64,000 nucleotides of DNA from Nephromyces sp. MM_2019 (lineage: Eukaryota; Apicomplexa; Aconoidasida; Nephromycida): assembly GCA_015657535.1 (NCBI GenBank), contig JADHZB010001491.1, forward strand, positions 153,867 to 217,866, written 5' to 3'. Made by a program: the position numbers and the translations under genes. The notes under the pieces are model-generated. The model was not told where the DNA came from. It saw nothing but the letters and a program-made list of their open reading frames with translations, and made no database searches. Below are positions 13,650 through 26,800 of this stretch, piece after piece. Within the stretch, counting starts at the first letter, position 1, and the number at the start of each line of letters is the position of its first letter.

Positions 13650-15981
13650 TTAGTGCCTTGGTGCGTAAAATACTGAAGTGTGCGAAATGTCCGTTGGTAA
13701 GGGAAAAGGATGATGCTTTGTTCCATTGAAATAAAACACGAATTGCCAATAAATTTGATTTCCCAAACTAATGAACGCTATTAAAGCAATGCTCTGTGAC
13801 TTCGCACCAAGTATGAAAATGTCATGCTTCATTGATTTCTGATAGTAGTCAGGTAAACCTGTGTTGACGTAACTGACTGACCACTGGAAATCTGAATCCA
13901 CACTCGTATTTCATGATTGGTGTAATGCTTCAATAGCTTTTTTTTCCAAAGCTTGCGTTGCGATTTTCTAAAAACATCAGCCTCGACAAATTAGTAGAAG
14001 AATTTTAGACGCCCCTCAGACTAGCAAATACGCACTTGAAAATTTCGCGGATAAGCGGTGATTACCCGTGTTTCTGACGATTTTTAATCGCTTGGAAATA
14101 ATTTCTTAAAGAATTAACAGCACTAAGAAAGAGATCACACGCGGATACCCATCTAGTTCAAAACAAATACGGTTAATTTGTGCTTACTTATTGCTTCGGA
14201 TGGTTCTTCCAGGTAACTTATAGGTACCAAAACCTGCAAGTACGACAATGGTATCAACGCAAGATTTTTTTTCAGTTTCGAAAAGTAGTGGCATGGTTAT
14301 CCCCATTCTAAGTCAGTATTCGGCGCCTTGACCGCATGCATACGGGAATGCAAGCATATTCTGAGGATAAAATTCCGTGTATATATTAAAAAATATTTTT
14401 TTTCAGGCAGTTAAAGAGCTCAACGATACTTGTTGAAAATCTTAATTCAATTCACACCTCCAGTTACGCTGGGTGTATATTCCACTATCTCTATGAGTGC
14501 CATGATAAGCGGATGCTATTTGTTCACGCAAATGTCTAGTATCGGGGGAAAACCTATTAATATTCGTCATGTGGCGCTTTATGAGCAGTTAACAATCCAC
14601 GTAAGCATAGCAAAATAAATGACACCTAATGGTTTTGTGCATTGCACCCAAGCAGTCGCATTGGGAGTCATAGAAAATACTGACAAGTATTGATTACTGT
14701 ATGCCGGAAAGCATCGCATGACGCAAACATAGCTCGCGAGTCGCTGTACATCATAGCCTATATCGTAGACCTTTCAAATTTGTAGGCGCATACAATACGG
14801 GAGGGTCTTCCCCTGCTTTGCAATTGATTTATAAACCATAGCGCATTTCATCAATTACCTGCTCGGTAAGCTGATAAATTCAGCATGCCTAAATTCTTCG
14901 CACCCTTCATTTGTTGAGTGCTTCTGCTCGGTAATTGAGGGTACCAAAAGTATTCTCCTCTGTCTGGAATAACGCTATAGGGTATCTCCTTCTCTTGTAC
15001 GGCCAATGTTGAGCTTAGCATGCAGGACAAGTGGCTAGCCGCTACGGTGGAACACCGTGGTAACGAACTCCAAGCTCTATCTGTGCTGTGGAAGGCATGA
15101 TTATCCTGTAAATTCCAAGGGTGTATTTGAACACCTGTGAGACATAAAGCATCTTCTTTCTCAACGCCATCCCTTTTTTGGTTCTCTGATTGATGTGCTG
15201 CAACATCCTCGTATTCCAAGGTTCTATCTTCACTCGTGGCATCTTCAAATGAATCACTTAACTCAGCGTCCTCTTGCTTTAATAAAACTATATTACCAAT
15301 AATTTGCTCTAGTAGCAATAGTTCGGGAAAAGTATCTAAGTTCAAAAATGGATCAGCTTTATAGTTTGCGATTAAAACACCCAGCTGATAGTAGCAATAA
15401 TAAATAACACAACCGATAATTATTTCTAGTAAGTACAGGCTTATATCCACCCACAGAAGGGGAATATAAGGTGCATCTAAATCTCTAAGGAAAATTGACT
15501 GCATAGCAGTTCCTGTTAGCAATGAAAGCATGCATATAATAAAAATCCATGATGAGCCATATCCTGTAAGGGTAAATATTAGGGAGATCAAATGGACACT
15601 CGTTAAAGTTACGTGATCATTCACTAAAGACAGGCACATAGCCCCCGCTACACTGGTAACAATTAAAAGAGATATCGTAAATAGGATTACGATATGCTGT
15701 TTGGAGCCGTAAATCCTGATGAGTCCGAAGGTTAGAAGAGAAATTATAAATAACATGGTTGATAGCACGGCCGGCCATGCACCTACAGGCCCCTTGAGTA
15801 AACCGGTCTCGCCGAGTAGTCTTCCTACTCCTACTACAACAAACATGAATAGGTTTAACATGGTAATGAAGGCCACAAAATCTTCCGTTTTCATCACAAA
15901 GCCATGGTTCGGAGCCCTCCATCGCGTGTTGAGTAGGACAGGTTGCTTCTTTTGCAGAGGTTCTTTTGTGAACGATGCCAT
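13650..15981 (-). CDS. Polytopic membrane protein, lineage-specific
   Basis: Exon 1 runs from ATG at 15981 to 14859 (donor GCAG|GTAATT). It reads 374 codons and has five or six hydrophobic spans at about residues 35-55, 69-90, 96-119, 127-157 (long, perhaps two) and 174-204. An acidic, hydrophilic region follows (about 225-280). If the donor is not used, the frame stops two codons later and gives 376 residues. A second exon, 13876-13650, fits in phase 1 and is clearly protein-like: it contains a further hydrophobic span (IALIAFISLGNQIYWQFVFYF) and ends at TAA. Joined, the product is 449 residues. No transporter signature or named family is recognised. The first 30 residues are basic and lack a signal peptide. 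The start is well supported because the next plus-strand gene begins only 162 nt away in the opposite direction. Confidence 0.65.
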
Positions 15982-16143
15982 ATTTAAGATTATTGAGAAT
16001 CAAACGGGTGCGCTTCCCCATCAGTTTTGCTTCCTGTGCATTACTGTATACGTGATCTTTCCGGCCAAGTAATCTTGAAGATATGGTTTTCGTAAAAATA
16101 AAAGAAATTGCGTCTAGTGACATTTAACGATGATTCTCCTGGT
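15982..16143. promoter_or_regulatory. Divergent intergenic region, probable shared promoter
   Basis: These 162 nt separate the ATG of the minus-strand membrane gene (15981) from the ATG of the plus-strand gene at 16144. Both 5' untranslated leaders and both promoters must fit here or overlap the neighbouring coding region. No TATA-like consensus stands out. The call rests on geometry only and depends on the plus-strand start being correct. Confidence 0.35.
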
Positions 16144-18320
16144 ATGCTTAGCAACAAAAATGTAGCATCTCTTCAAATGAAAATAAAAGGTAGGCATGAA
16201 TACCATATTTGGAAAACCTATTATAGGAATTGGCAAGGAATATATATGTATGGATTATTGAAGTGCTTCGTCCCATTCGATTTTTGGTTTTATTAACCAT
16301 TGTTGTGCCGGTATTTTAAGAAAAGCATTGCTATAATGGGATGCTAAGTCATCCCTTCTACTAGCTGGCGTGCAGTCAAGCAGAATGTATAACCGGTACT
16401 TTTCCTATAAATTTTAATGTTTAAATGAAAATAGTACTGGAAGGGAGTTCACAGGTAATATCTTCGAGCTTTGAGAATGGCTGAGCACTCGCTTTAGTGA
16501 GATTTTTTTATTTTAACACTCAAAAGCCGAAGGCACTGAATGTATTTGTCATTTTATAAGATTATACTACAACCAGTGGTACAAGTGCATAATCAATTAT
16601 ATTGATTTCCTTCTGGATCACTAGGTACAACAAATTTTTACATGGCTGTAAAAAGTTTCTTGATTGCGCAAAATGATGCCAATTGTATGCTTTTTCCTTC
16701 GCTTAGTCTGGCAGTAGTGAAAGAAGAATGCCTTGTCCTTGCATATTTCTTCTTATATCTGATGAGATTTTGCGATACCGGAACCCATATAATTAAGAAT
16801 GGGTCTAGCTTGAGCATAAACTTATTTTTTAACAAATGATACTATGGTCTATAGAGTATATCGCTTCATAGTAAGAAATATCGCTAGCCGTCCTATAAGT
16901 GCTTAAGACAAAATTGTGTTGTTTCGAAGCAAAAAAGGAGCTGAATCACTTGTTTTGTAATTAAAGTAATTGAGATGCTTAAGAGTAAGCACAGTAAGTT
17001 GTCGAATGGTTTAAGTAAATATAACTCCAAGTCTTCCCAACGTGATAAGATTTCAGGCAAGAGCTTTAGGTAATAAGCCTTCTACAAAAAAGAAGCTTAA
17101 AAGTTGTCGCTATTGGACTCACAAAACGGTATAGCTACAGGAAAATAAGACTAGTGAGAATTTTCTCAGGCTAAAGCTGCAGTCTTCTTATTGTTACGAG
17201 GGGTTGCACTATGATGGGTTCAGATTGTTGCAAAATGTTGCAGCGCAACGTTGTAAAGGATATTTTCGTCAGCTAAAAATTTTTGCTTGCGGGTAGACCT
17301 AATGCTTCCTGTTATGGCAATTGCGTACATTTAAGATTTCAATCACCCATCAAGGGTAGGTGTAAGCAAAGGACCCAATTTTTATAACTACCACCATTAT
17401 TAACTGCTTATCATTTGTTGGGAGAACTTTAGGAACTCTATACTACAAAATTAGGCGATTCACACCCTATTAAATTGTATTTTTGGGGCTGCCGGCACTA
17501 GAGGTTGCTGCAGCCAGCATTTTTTTATTCCAGATTACTCCTGCTAATTTTTTACCTTGTGACGCTTGTTTTCTTATTTACCCGGTAAAAATAGTAATTT
17601 GTCTGATGACAGAAAACTGGTCGCTCGGAACCTTTAGATTATCTGGTGCCTTCCCTTTTTGTCTCTTATTGGGTATGGTTGTAATCCAGGGCTTGCGTCA
17701 CTGTCACACAGCAATTATTCTCCTGCTCCCAGCTTAGGGTTACCAGTGGTGACTGCGCTGTGCGACGTAAAAAATCCAATTATGGTGCAGCAAGCACCTC
17801 AGGATGCAGTCCTCTGTAATTGGTATGAAAGGCAGCGTAGTAGGTACCGAAGGTATGAAAAAATCTGTTACCTGAAAATATTGCGGTGAAGCACCACCTC
17901 GTAAAAAATCCTAGAAATCTAGGACTACCATGAGATAGCCGAACTGACCGCAGCCTCTTGCAGTCGTTGCACCCCTTCGTTAGTACGCTTGAACAGTAGA
18001 AGTTTTCATTGATATATTCGTTAGAAATTGGATACAGCCACAATCGAGCACCAGCGTCAAACTACGACTCATCACAACTAGTCCTGCAAAGGTTCTGATG
18101 AGCACGTTCTTTTTCACTCTAGCTGTTGCCAACCGGAATTTAATATGGAGAGCCCTTAGTAAAGGTGAAGCTTCGTAGTACAGAAAAGTTCTAGTGCTCT
18201 TTCAGAATTAGTCCGGTGTATTAACTAAATTTGTTTTTTGCAGTTACGCGTGCTGTGATATTCAGCGTTTTGCGGGTGGTGTCTTACGATATGCTATACG
18301 CAAGACTTCTCAATAACTGA
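16144..18320 (+). CDS. Small protein of 104 residues, four exons
   Basis: Exons are 16144-16189, 17690-17839, 18123-18164 and 18244-18320. All three introns are phase 1, and the total is exactly 105 codons including TGA. Acceptors are good (gtaatccag, ttctttttcactctag, ttgttttttgcag). Donors are AAAAG|GTAGGC, CGTA|GTAGGT and AAAG|GTGAAG. The first 30 residues are Ser-rich without acidic residues. A middle block follows (VVTALCDVKNPIMVQQAP), then a basic amphipathic C-terminus (NWYERQR, NRNLIWRALSK, TRAVIFSVLRVVSYDMLYAR). Size and basic helices would suit a mitochondrial or ribosome-associated subunit, but I do not recognise the family. The long first intron makes exon 1 the least certain part. 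Intron phases and an undisturbed frame across three junctions are the main support. Confidence 0.55.
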
Positions 18321-20067
18321 GTATAGGAAATTTTTTGCTGTATCAATTAATTTATGATTGCAGAAGAGATTTAGCTTGTAAGACACTGAAGAATGAGAGT
18401 ACGCGTTTACCATAACTAGCAAGTAGAACCAAAGAAGTATGGTGCCTACGAACTGGTAGAGCAAAGTCGTAGAAAATGATGCGTCGCAGTTACAAGTCAT
18501 ATCTCCCTTTGTATGCTAAGCTGGAATCACGCATGCTTCTGACGCAAGGTTGCGCCACCCTGTAGCATCTTGAACGCGTTCTAATAATATTTATTAAACG
18601 AAACTGAAAGATAATTAATTGCATCTCCTACATTTTCTGAGCGCAAGTATCCTTGCTTGCACGTTAACCCCACCTCTATGCTTGGGAGAATATTGCTCGA
18701 AGGATATACTAGGGTATCCGTAGCATGAAAGTGGTACTATACCTTATTTTACCTTTCCTATGTACGGGCTAGCATGGCACCGCCATACGCGCTATCTAGA
18801 GTTCCAATGCAACGCTGAGTGTAGTTTGCCATATATGACGCTAGGGCTTACCAGTGAAACGAATTCATGGGCAATCAAGCTAAGAAAGTTCACATATTTA
18901 CTTCCAGAGTAATAAACTGAAATGCGCGTAATTAGCCGTGCCGCCGCTCCATTAATTGTTTGACTAACTTCCCACGGTTTGAGTGATGCATATTATTTGA
19001 GGTCCCAAGGGGGACTCGAAAAATCATGCCATGCGGTTTTTTTTGTTCATTTATAGCTGCTGCTCCCCTTGGCTAAGCACTGGTAACCTTGTGATCCTGC
19101 TACCATCATTATACTTCTCATGGCTAATCAGTTGCCATATTTTCCTATTTACTTAGGTTGCCTTTGTTGATTCTCTTGAGGTTTTTACAGGAGCTCCGAT
19201 TTCATTATTGTTGCACTTAAATTGCTCTGCCTTTTCTATTATCAGGAGGAACCTAACCGACGCGTAATAACTCAACGTGCTTGTAAATACACGTGTCTTT
19301 AAGCACAATTTTACGTCACTTTCTACATACAGCAAGAGCATATAGCCCATGAGTGCACTGAAAAACTCAGTAAGACTAATACACTCTTTAATTTAACCTA
19401 CAAGGAATGGAGTATATGCACTAGCTCTCGCAAGAGTATAGTTATTGGTAAAAAAGCAGTTACATAACTTGTGTCGCTTCTACCTTTCGCATATAGTAAT
19501 AATTTGCTAGTCCCTGCTTTCTTAGCACCGCGAATGCTCTGAAGAGCTCATGCGCCACCTTTTAGGCCGAACTGGAAACTGCCGAACATCAATATTTCTT
19601 TGCAGGTGTGAGAAATAGCTTGCATTACGGCAAGTGATAAGGCATTGCATTATTTCTATCTTTTGTAGCAGATTACAGTAAGCAAGGCATGTATGTCTCG
19701 TAATAGAAGCTGGATAATATCTTCTCTGCCTATAAAGATGAAAGTGGAGACTTGGGTTTTTTAAAGTTGAGAAAGTTCGCTTATTCTGCTGTCCAACATT
19801 CAAGTTGACTAAAAATTTCTGTTATCTAAATATCTTTTGAGCTTCATAGATTTTTCTTGTTTTAAAGTTCCTGCAAATTATTACAGTTTGGAGTTACATC
19901 GAAGAAGCGTACCTACACGCTGCTGCAATCTTCAAACGGATAGCATGAAGTTCCGATAATTCCATGTAAATAAATGACTTTTTGAAGTCTTATTATCCGC
20001 TATCCTATATGGTGTTGTGCTTGCACAGGCTTCGTGGTATCCAAGCTTTCTCCTTCGTACTTCCGGA
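18321..20067. other. No supported gene
   Basis: A minus-strand open frame of 93 codons (19522-19803) begins with a non-ATG codon, and I could not connect it to splice sites. Nothing else rises above background. Confidence 0.4.
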
Positions 20068-23000
20068 ATGAGTAAAATTCGCCTTAAAGAAACGGGCTCA
20101 AACATCCTTCCTTTTTTTCTTAGAGAATCTGAGGTCGTAGTATGGATAGCTATAACTCGTTTGTTACTAAGCGTTTTTCCGTCTCATATTTTTTCTTGTG
20201 CTCACCCTTTGCTATTAGAGCTTGATATGAGCTGCTGTTAGATAGTTCCTATTATGGCTCAGTATGGATTGTGAGTCTCGAATTCAGCTCCTTTTATTAA
20301 TTCCCGCTATCGATTGAGTGAGACTGCATACGCCTAAAGATTATCTAGCAATGTGGGCTAAATTTAATGTGAGGAGTAAATTTGCTACTTCAAGCTGTTA
20401 TTCACTGAGCATGCTTTTGTCATATAGCTAGGATATTTCTCCATATGCCTTTTTATATCGGATGCTGCAAGATGGATAATATTAACCTTCTTTTTCGCTA
20501 TATTTTTTAATGATATTTGTATGTATGCAACATTCTAAGCTTTTTTATCGTTATGTAGTATCAGGAATCATTGATTGTGACTGTTAGCAAATAGTCTTAG
20601 TCGCCATGCAATAATCAGACATCTGGACGAAACAATGACACGAGCAAAGTTCGGAGGCGCTTAATACTCCTGGAAGGTCAAATTCTAACGCTTGAAAAGG
20701 AACGCCAGTTGTTACTACAGAAACTTTGGAAGTGAGGCTTAGATAAAATCTGCTATTTTATGCGCTATTAGTACTTCGTTTGATACTGCAGAGGCTCTAT
20801 CTTTGTTTTATTTCTACGGTCCAAAATGGATATTAAATCATGCTTTTTCCCCTTAGGTTGTTCATCTTCACTATTCCTTGAGTATAATTCGTGATTTATT
20901 TGCTTTATTTTAATCAATATTCGTATTCAGAGATACTGGTGATGCAATCATTGGTGGTTTCCCCCTTACTGCTGTCGGTGGGATGACCTGCGAAACAAGC
21001 GCGTGCATAGGTGACACTCTAATGTTTTAGTATGTTTTCCTTTTCTTAGTTCTACCTGTCATACTAATTTTAGCCGCGCCAAGATTCGTGGGTTTTCCAG
21101 TCCACGCCATTTTCTTAAGTGCTTCCTCCTACTGCTTGAATGGCTATTCGCTTTTTTCAGTTTTATATTTTTAAAGAATATCAAGATTTTTCTACTTAAA
21201 TGTTTCGTTTCACTTTCGGGTAATACTTTCCGCAGCACAATCCTTAAATTTTTTTGCAGATAGTTAACAGTAGTAATATGATTAATATTGTTGGCATTAA
21301 TACACCCATTAAAGCATTTATGAAAAGTAGGTATAGAGATAATGGAATTTTTTGTTTTTGTGTGCAGCACCGTCATCGCTCGATGGTCGACGAGATATTT
21401 TAAAAGCTTTCACGGATGTTTGTCACAATTTTACATCTTCTCCATACTTTGGCCAACTCTCAATATCTCCACCGATTAGCCAGATTAACTCCTTGGTCAA
21501 GAGGCTAGCTACTGTGGATGAGTATTTTTTCCCCCCATATACGAGATGCTCACAGCGCGCTAGTGATCTTGTTCAACTGCTCTTTGACATGCTCAGTGGT
21601 TCAACCACAGCATTTCGTTGCAATTGGAATATTATAGAGATAAAGATAATACAATTCATGTTTCATTGTATTCCACTGAAGGAGGTATTAATATGGAGTT
21701 GTGAGGCTGTCAGTCTTTTCCATTCGTATAGATTATCTCAGCTCAAGCTGGCCCAGGTTGGACTCCTCTGTTCACACAAGGTGCAGAAATTGCTTTTCCA
21801 TATGATAACGCTTTTATTGAATAGATGGAATTTAAAAAAATTAACGGCTACTCAAAGTATACGTTCAAAAAAAAAACGGAGCCCCCCTGCTGCACTTTTG
21901 AAATTATTGCAGACAGAATTTGCTAGGGACTCCAAAAGTAAGAAAGCTGGCACTTAAGTGGACTATATATGCCATACTGCATATTTGCTAGATTTTCAGC
22001 GCGTTTTTTTATCTTCTGTTGCAATTCAAGTTACTTAATATAAATTATTGTAAGCAAATTGAATGCTCCTTTGGAGCATCAATGCGTTAAAGTATGGCTT
22101 TTGTGCCTATATTCTTTTTATTAGATTACGTGGAATGATTCCCGAGTAAGCTTGCCTTTATTATTAAAGTGTAGTCTGCAGCGAACGTAAAGAGTTTGAA
22201 TTATAGTGTGGAGGACTCAAAAAACCTGAAAAAACCGCAGCATTCTTATTTTTTAAAATCTAATGTACTCGCTATAAATATGGGAGCTCAAATTCTTAAC
22301 TCTTACTTTGTTATGCGGTATACTTAATTTTCGAATTGCCGCAACTGCTCCCGCATCTTCCATACATGCATGCCTTGAGTATGCATATATTCAAATGGGA
22401 ATTAGTATCAGTTAAATAACATGGAGATGCTGTTATTTTATGTTTTCTTAATTATAAAGCAATTTTCTATAAACACTCTAGAGTAATTTGATCCATTAGC
22501 TTGCTTTATATCAATTGGCGCAAGAATTTCATTTAAAATGGTAGTGTTATTTCAACTATTTTTAGGCTTACATTTTTTCTGAAATCTATAGCTTGCCACG
22601 TTTTTTTTATGGTGCTACAGTTGGAAGTGTTCTATAAAGAAACTTCTAGCTGCCACTGGAAACTATTCATCGCTGTCGCAACAGTGCTCTGAATAGGTGT
22701 TGTGTGCTCATTTAAAGGTACAATTTAAGTATTTTTACTATTTTTGCAAGTCGCTATTTTCTTGTAGTTTTAATGCGCTTAAGGAAAAAACTTCTGTTCT
22801 CTATATCTTACGCTGATTTTTGAGTTATCGGCTATGCTATTTTGCCACACTCGAAATTCTGAATTTTTGTGGGTATATTAAACCGATAGTATGATGCGGC
22901 TTTTCCTTTTAAGAAAGCATGCAAAGTATGAAAGATGTAAGATTATTACTTGATAGAACTTACTACTATGTAATTTTTCACAAATTAGTTTACTTTTTTT

Positions 23001-23898
23001 CAATTTTATGCACGAAATTGATGTTTCAGCTTGCATTATAACAGGATAACTATACTCCTACATCTTTCTGCTGGAAAATTCAAGCTACTAAAAAATATTA
23101 TGATATGCTTGCCCTTAGGTGGGATGCCAACATGCAATTTTAACAAGGACTTTTCGACTTTCGAATATCTAAAGCTAAGTTTGAGGGACCGTTTGAAGAT
23201 TGGAGGCGTAACAAAAGGAAAATTTAATGTCAGTATATTCAACTGTGATATAGCTGTCGCATCAAAGATTTAAAAGCCTTTAATTTTTTGATGATGTGTG
23301 TAGGATGCTGCAAAGATTGCGAAGAAGGTGCCAGGCCAAGCGTTTATAAGGGATGCTTCTTCAAACTGGAATAGGCATTTTCATCTGGAGAGTAACTTAA
23401 CTGTGGAGGTTGAAAAGCGCCCTTGTGCTAAGCCTGTATCAGGTTCGACGTTTTCCATCGATAAATGGGATAAATTAGATAGGAATATGCTGGAAAAGAA
23501 ACATAGGATAAACGAGGAACATTTATATTACTATAAGCATATGCAGAAATACGGAGATAATTCAATGACTTCCAGGAAGAATATAAGGGGTATTTCCTGG
23601 AACCATTTAACTGTGGCTATCTTGAGGGAGTGGATGGCCTATTTTGGCCTAAAGGTATAGCAAATGATTTGATCTTATACAACCAAAAAAAGTTTTTCGT
23701 GCACAGAGTTTTATGTGAACCATATGCTTCTGGCCTTGCATGCCAGATGATGTAAACCTCTTAAAATGGTGCAATCTACCAAATTTCTTATTTGTTTCCA
23801 TTTACCTTTTATAGAAATCTACGCGGTGCATTCCCAAGCGGCTAATGGTAATGGAGTTGAGACGAGTGCAGCAGTATCTACTTTCAGGTATTAACTAA
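20068..23898 (+). CDS. SLX4-like nuclease scaffold candidate, multi-exon
   Basis: Supported exons are 20068-20139 (ATG), 20619-20731, 20931-21010, optional 21074-21118, 21368-21937, 23030-23207, 23304-23654 and 23815-23898 (TAA). Phases agree through 21937 and again from 23030. The link between those blocks is not resolved: 21937 ends in phase 1, whereas 23030 needs phase 2. A small exon is missing, or there are two genes. The second exon is a leucine-rich coiled coil (LLEGQILTLEKERQLLLQ). The 570-nt exon is alpha-helical and ends Lys-rich; its C-terminal helices faintly recall a TFIIS N-terminal domain. The last two exons give HLTVAILREWMAYFGLK, then PKRLMVMELRRVQQYLL. This fits the conserved SLX4 C-terminal domain that docks the SLX1 nuclease: a helix ending in Phe-Gly, then PKR-x-Met-Val and an aromatic Gln-Tyr close to the end. 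SLX4 organises structure-specific endonucleases in the nucleus for Holliday-junction resolution. Family assignment is from motif memory, not alignment. Confidence 0.5.
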
Positions 23899-26800
23899 AC
23901 GAAGGTAGCAATGGCGCAGATTGGCTGTCTCCGCTAGCCTTCTATTACTTTTTGTTATCATTTTATCATAGCATACAGTTATGAACATGTCAAAAAATAA
24001 TATGCTTTTTGACTTTGCAAGAGCTACCAGCAAATAGGTGCAGTGTTGCGCTAATTTCTTAGTTTACAATATGGAAAGAGAGTGTTAACTTCGTATCTTA
24101 AATGCAGAAAAAAATTTTCAGCAAGGACTCTAATTTTAGTTTCAAGCAGGCACCTTTATCTCCCATTTAAGTTTTTGGGAGTAAAACTTTAGTCCCTGGC
24201 ATGCCAGCCAAAAATTATTTGTGATGGTTTTGCGAAATATAGGAGAGCTTCAGGCACATTGCCAACTTTTATTAAATTATTCGCGTATTTCCGTCCTGTT
24301 TAAACTTTTAACTAATATGACTTCCCCCCTTGGTAGTTTTGAATTTTTATTTGTTGGCCAGAACTATATTGAAGACTGCAGAATAGCTTCTGATAGTGTG
24401 GTTGCCTCACTGAAGGAATGTCAGGATTAGTTTTATCAGTTTTGTTCTGACGCGGTAAATTTTACTGCTGAAATTGCAGGAGGCACCGGTTGATTGGTGT
24501 TTGGTGTGTAAAGCCTGTTGATGAAATTTAGATACTTTGCTTCTTCTGCAAGAATTCCTTCCCTGCAAGTAATTTTTTTTATAAACTTGTAGTCATATAG
24601 TAGCATTAGCTGTCTTCGCATCTTGTCAGGTAGCCTAGCTTTGGCTGCGGCATATGCTCCGCAGAGATTTTATAGAATTTATAATTTCGGAACAGGCGAA
24701 AGGTAAATGCAACTATTCAGTTGTAGTTTAAATGATGCCACCAGCAGATCAACATGTAGGCAACCTCATGGTTATCGCAAAAATTTGTTTGAGAGTTAAT
24801 TATAGATGCTACGGAGAGGAGAGTGAGTTTGTAACGTGCGGCTGACACGAGCGTGCTTTCTTCTCGAAGACAAAATTTTTTTTTACTTCTGGAAGCATAT
24901 AAGTAGGATATTCGTAGTGCTATCATATCATTAACTAAGTGGACTGGCTGTAACGTCCATACTGTTCTCATGAAAATTCTAATGCTAAAGCAGTCGAAAA
25001 CACTTGCATCACTTTCATGCCAATAAAATGGCGTATCTTCCGTGGTTTTCACTAGCGTGGTCTATAGCGTGAGTAGTGGTCACTTTCATAACTATGGCAA
25101 TCGTATACTAGCCTATACAATGAGCGCATCAAATGACTATATGATGTCATCTGTTCAAGTCATTAGTATACTAGTTTAGTACAGTTAAAGGGGAAGGACG
25201 CGTACGTGATGGTCTCCTATTGCATTTCTCTGTGGGAGCAAGTCATCTCTGCGTTTAGCTAAGAGCGCTGCTATTAGAAGAACATGTTTTCCAAAGTGCT
25301 TCAAGGAGTAGAGCTCGTGGAGGTACTCTCTCATAAAAGGGTCTACGAGCGTAAAAATACACAAAGAAGGTTCCTATGTAATCGCAATGACCGTGAGAAA
25401 AAATTCAAGTGCCCATAAAACTCCGTTACTCAATGTTCACAGCTGCTTCATGTTACGGGCGACACTGGCGTTCCCCGCTTGGCTGGTAGGGTGCGTCGAA
25501 CATGCATACCTAGTTTACTCAATATCGCACCCAGAATCTAAATAGACGCTGCACGAATACGCAGAAAATATGGCAAGGGTTATTCAACCAGAATTTCATG
25601 CAGCACAGCACGCGTATAAGCCTTCATGGCGCACAATAGTACATAGGTTTTGGCATGAAGGAAACGCGTGTAACGTGATACCTATCGCTTGAAGCGCGCT
25701 TCTCATTCAGTTAAGTTCTGCGTCACTATTCCGACGGTTTTCTCTCGATATCAGGCCCTAAGCGCCCCGATTACCGGTGCATTCAATATGTAAACGAAAA
25801 GTGCGTGCCACCCATGTGTTTGCGAACCAGATTATTCATTTAGATTCAATAATCGAGCAGAGTCAGCTAATTTTCATCCTCATAAAAAGACTTTGACGCA
25901 CCCTGTATTCATGCACACGAATTACAACATATAGTTCGTACAGTCAATATGGCATTTTTCATAATTTTCCAGGTTCGGTTGCGTTTAAAGGGGACGCTAC
26001 CGGATGTATCCACTCCAAAAAAAGGCTCATACTCCATAATTGCATAGTTACAATGCCTGGGATTCAAATGCAGTCATGCTGCTTCCCAGAGGAGCAAAGA
26101 ATATGTGCAGAGCATGCATCGACGATAAGCTGCATATTTACCTCTGGTCTATGCACAAACCGTAATGAACAGTGATGGCGTGTCCTACTCACATAGGCAG
26201 TGATAGAAAGTTTGCAGTACTTATCAATAGATATGTCCAGCTAAATGAAAAGTAGCCTATCTTGCCAAATGGATTATCACTCTTTAGAACAGTAATCACT
26301 ATTTAAGCCATTTGTAAAGGCAAATCAACTCAACCGCTGCTGTTTGAAGCGCACTCAAGCGAATTTATATTGAAAGCAGAATTCGCATTGCAGCTAGTCA
26401 CGATTTTATTTATGCTCATGATCGATGCATCGGAGGCGCATTCATCATGTAATGAACATTAAGATGGAGTTAATGACTTCGATATGCTTTGGATCTTGCT
26501 TAACACTGAGTAGGGTTATACACCGGTGTTCGTGCATTCTGCGTGTTCTCGAATATTCAGAGGAAGCATTATTTCCCCTTCATGTGCAGTTAAGCTGTGA
26601 CAGAATGATTGAATGATATTTTTATGCCGTTCGCATGATTGGAATTACATTGAAAATTGTGCGGGGACCGCGATTTGAGATGATGCTGTGGGTATTTCGA
26701 GGCCTGAGGTTACATGCTAGTGTATAGGGTCACATGTGAAATTACCGCTTGATTCTGCGTAATATGGGTTACAGAAATACTTCACAGAAGCTTTCTGAGA

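Noticed and set aside
15617..16123. 168-codon minus-strand frame overlapping the membrane-protein gene
   Set aside because: It is a shadow in another frame. The 376-codon frame has the ATG, the regular hydrophobic spans and the better composition.
21059..21376. 105-codon minus-strand frame
   Set aside because: It runs antisense to supported plus-strand exons and intron of the SLX4-like gene, and starts without a good context.
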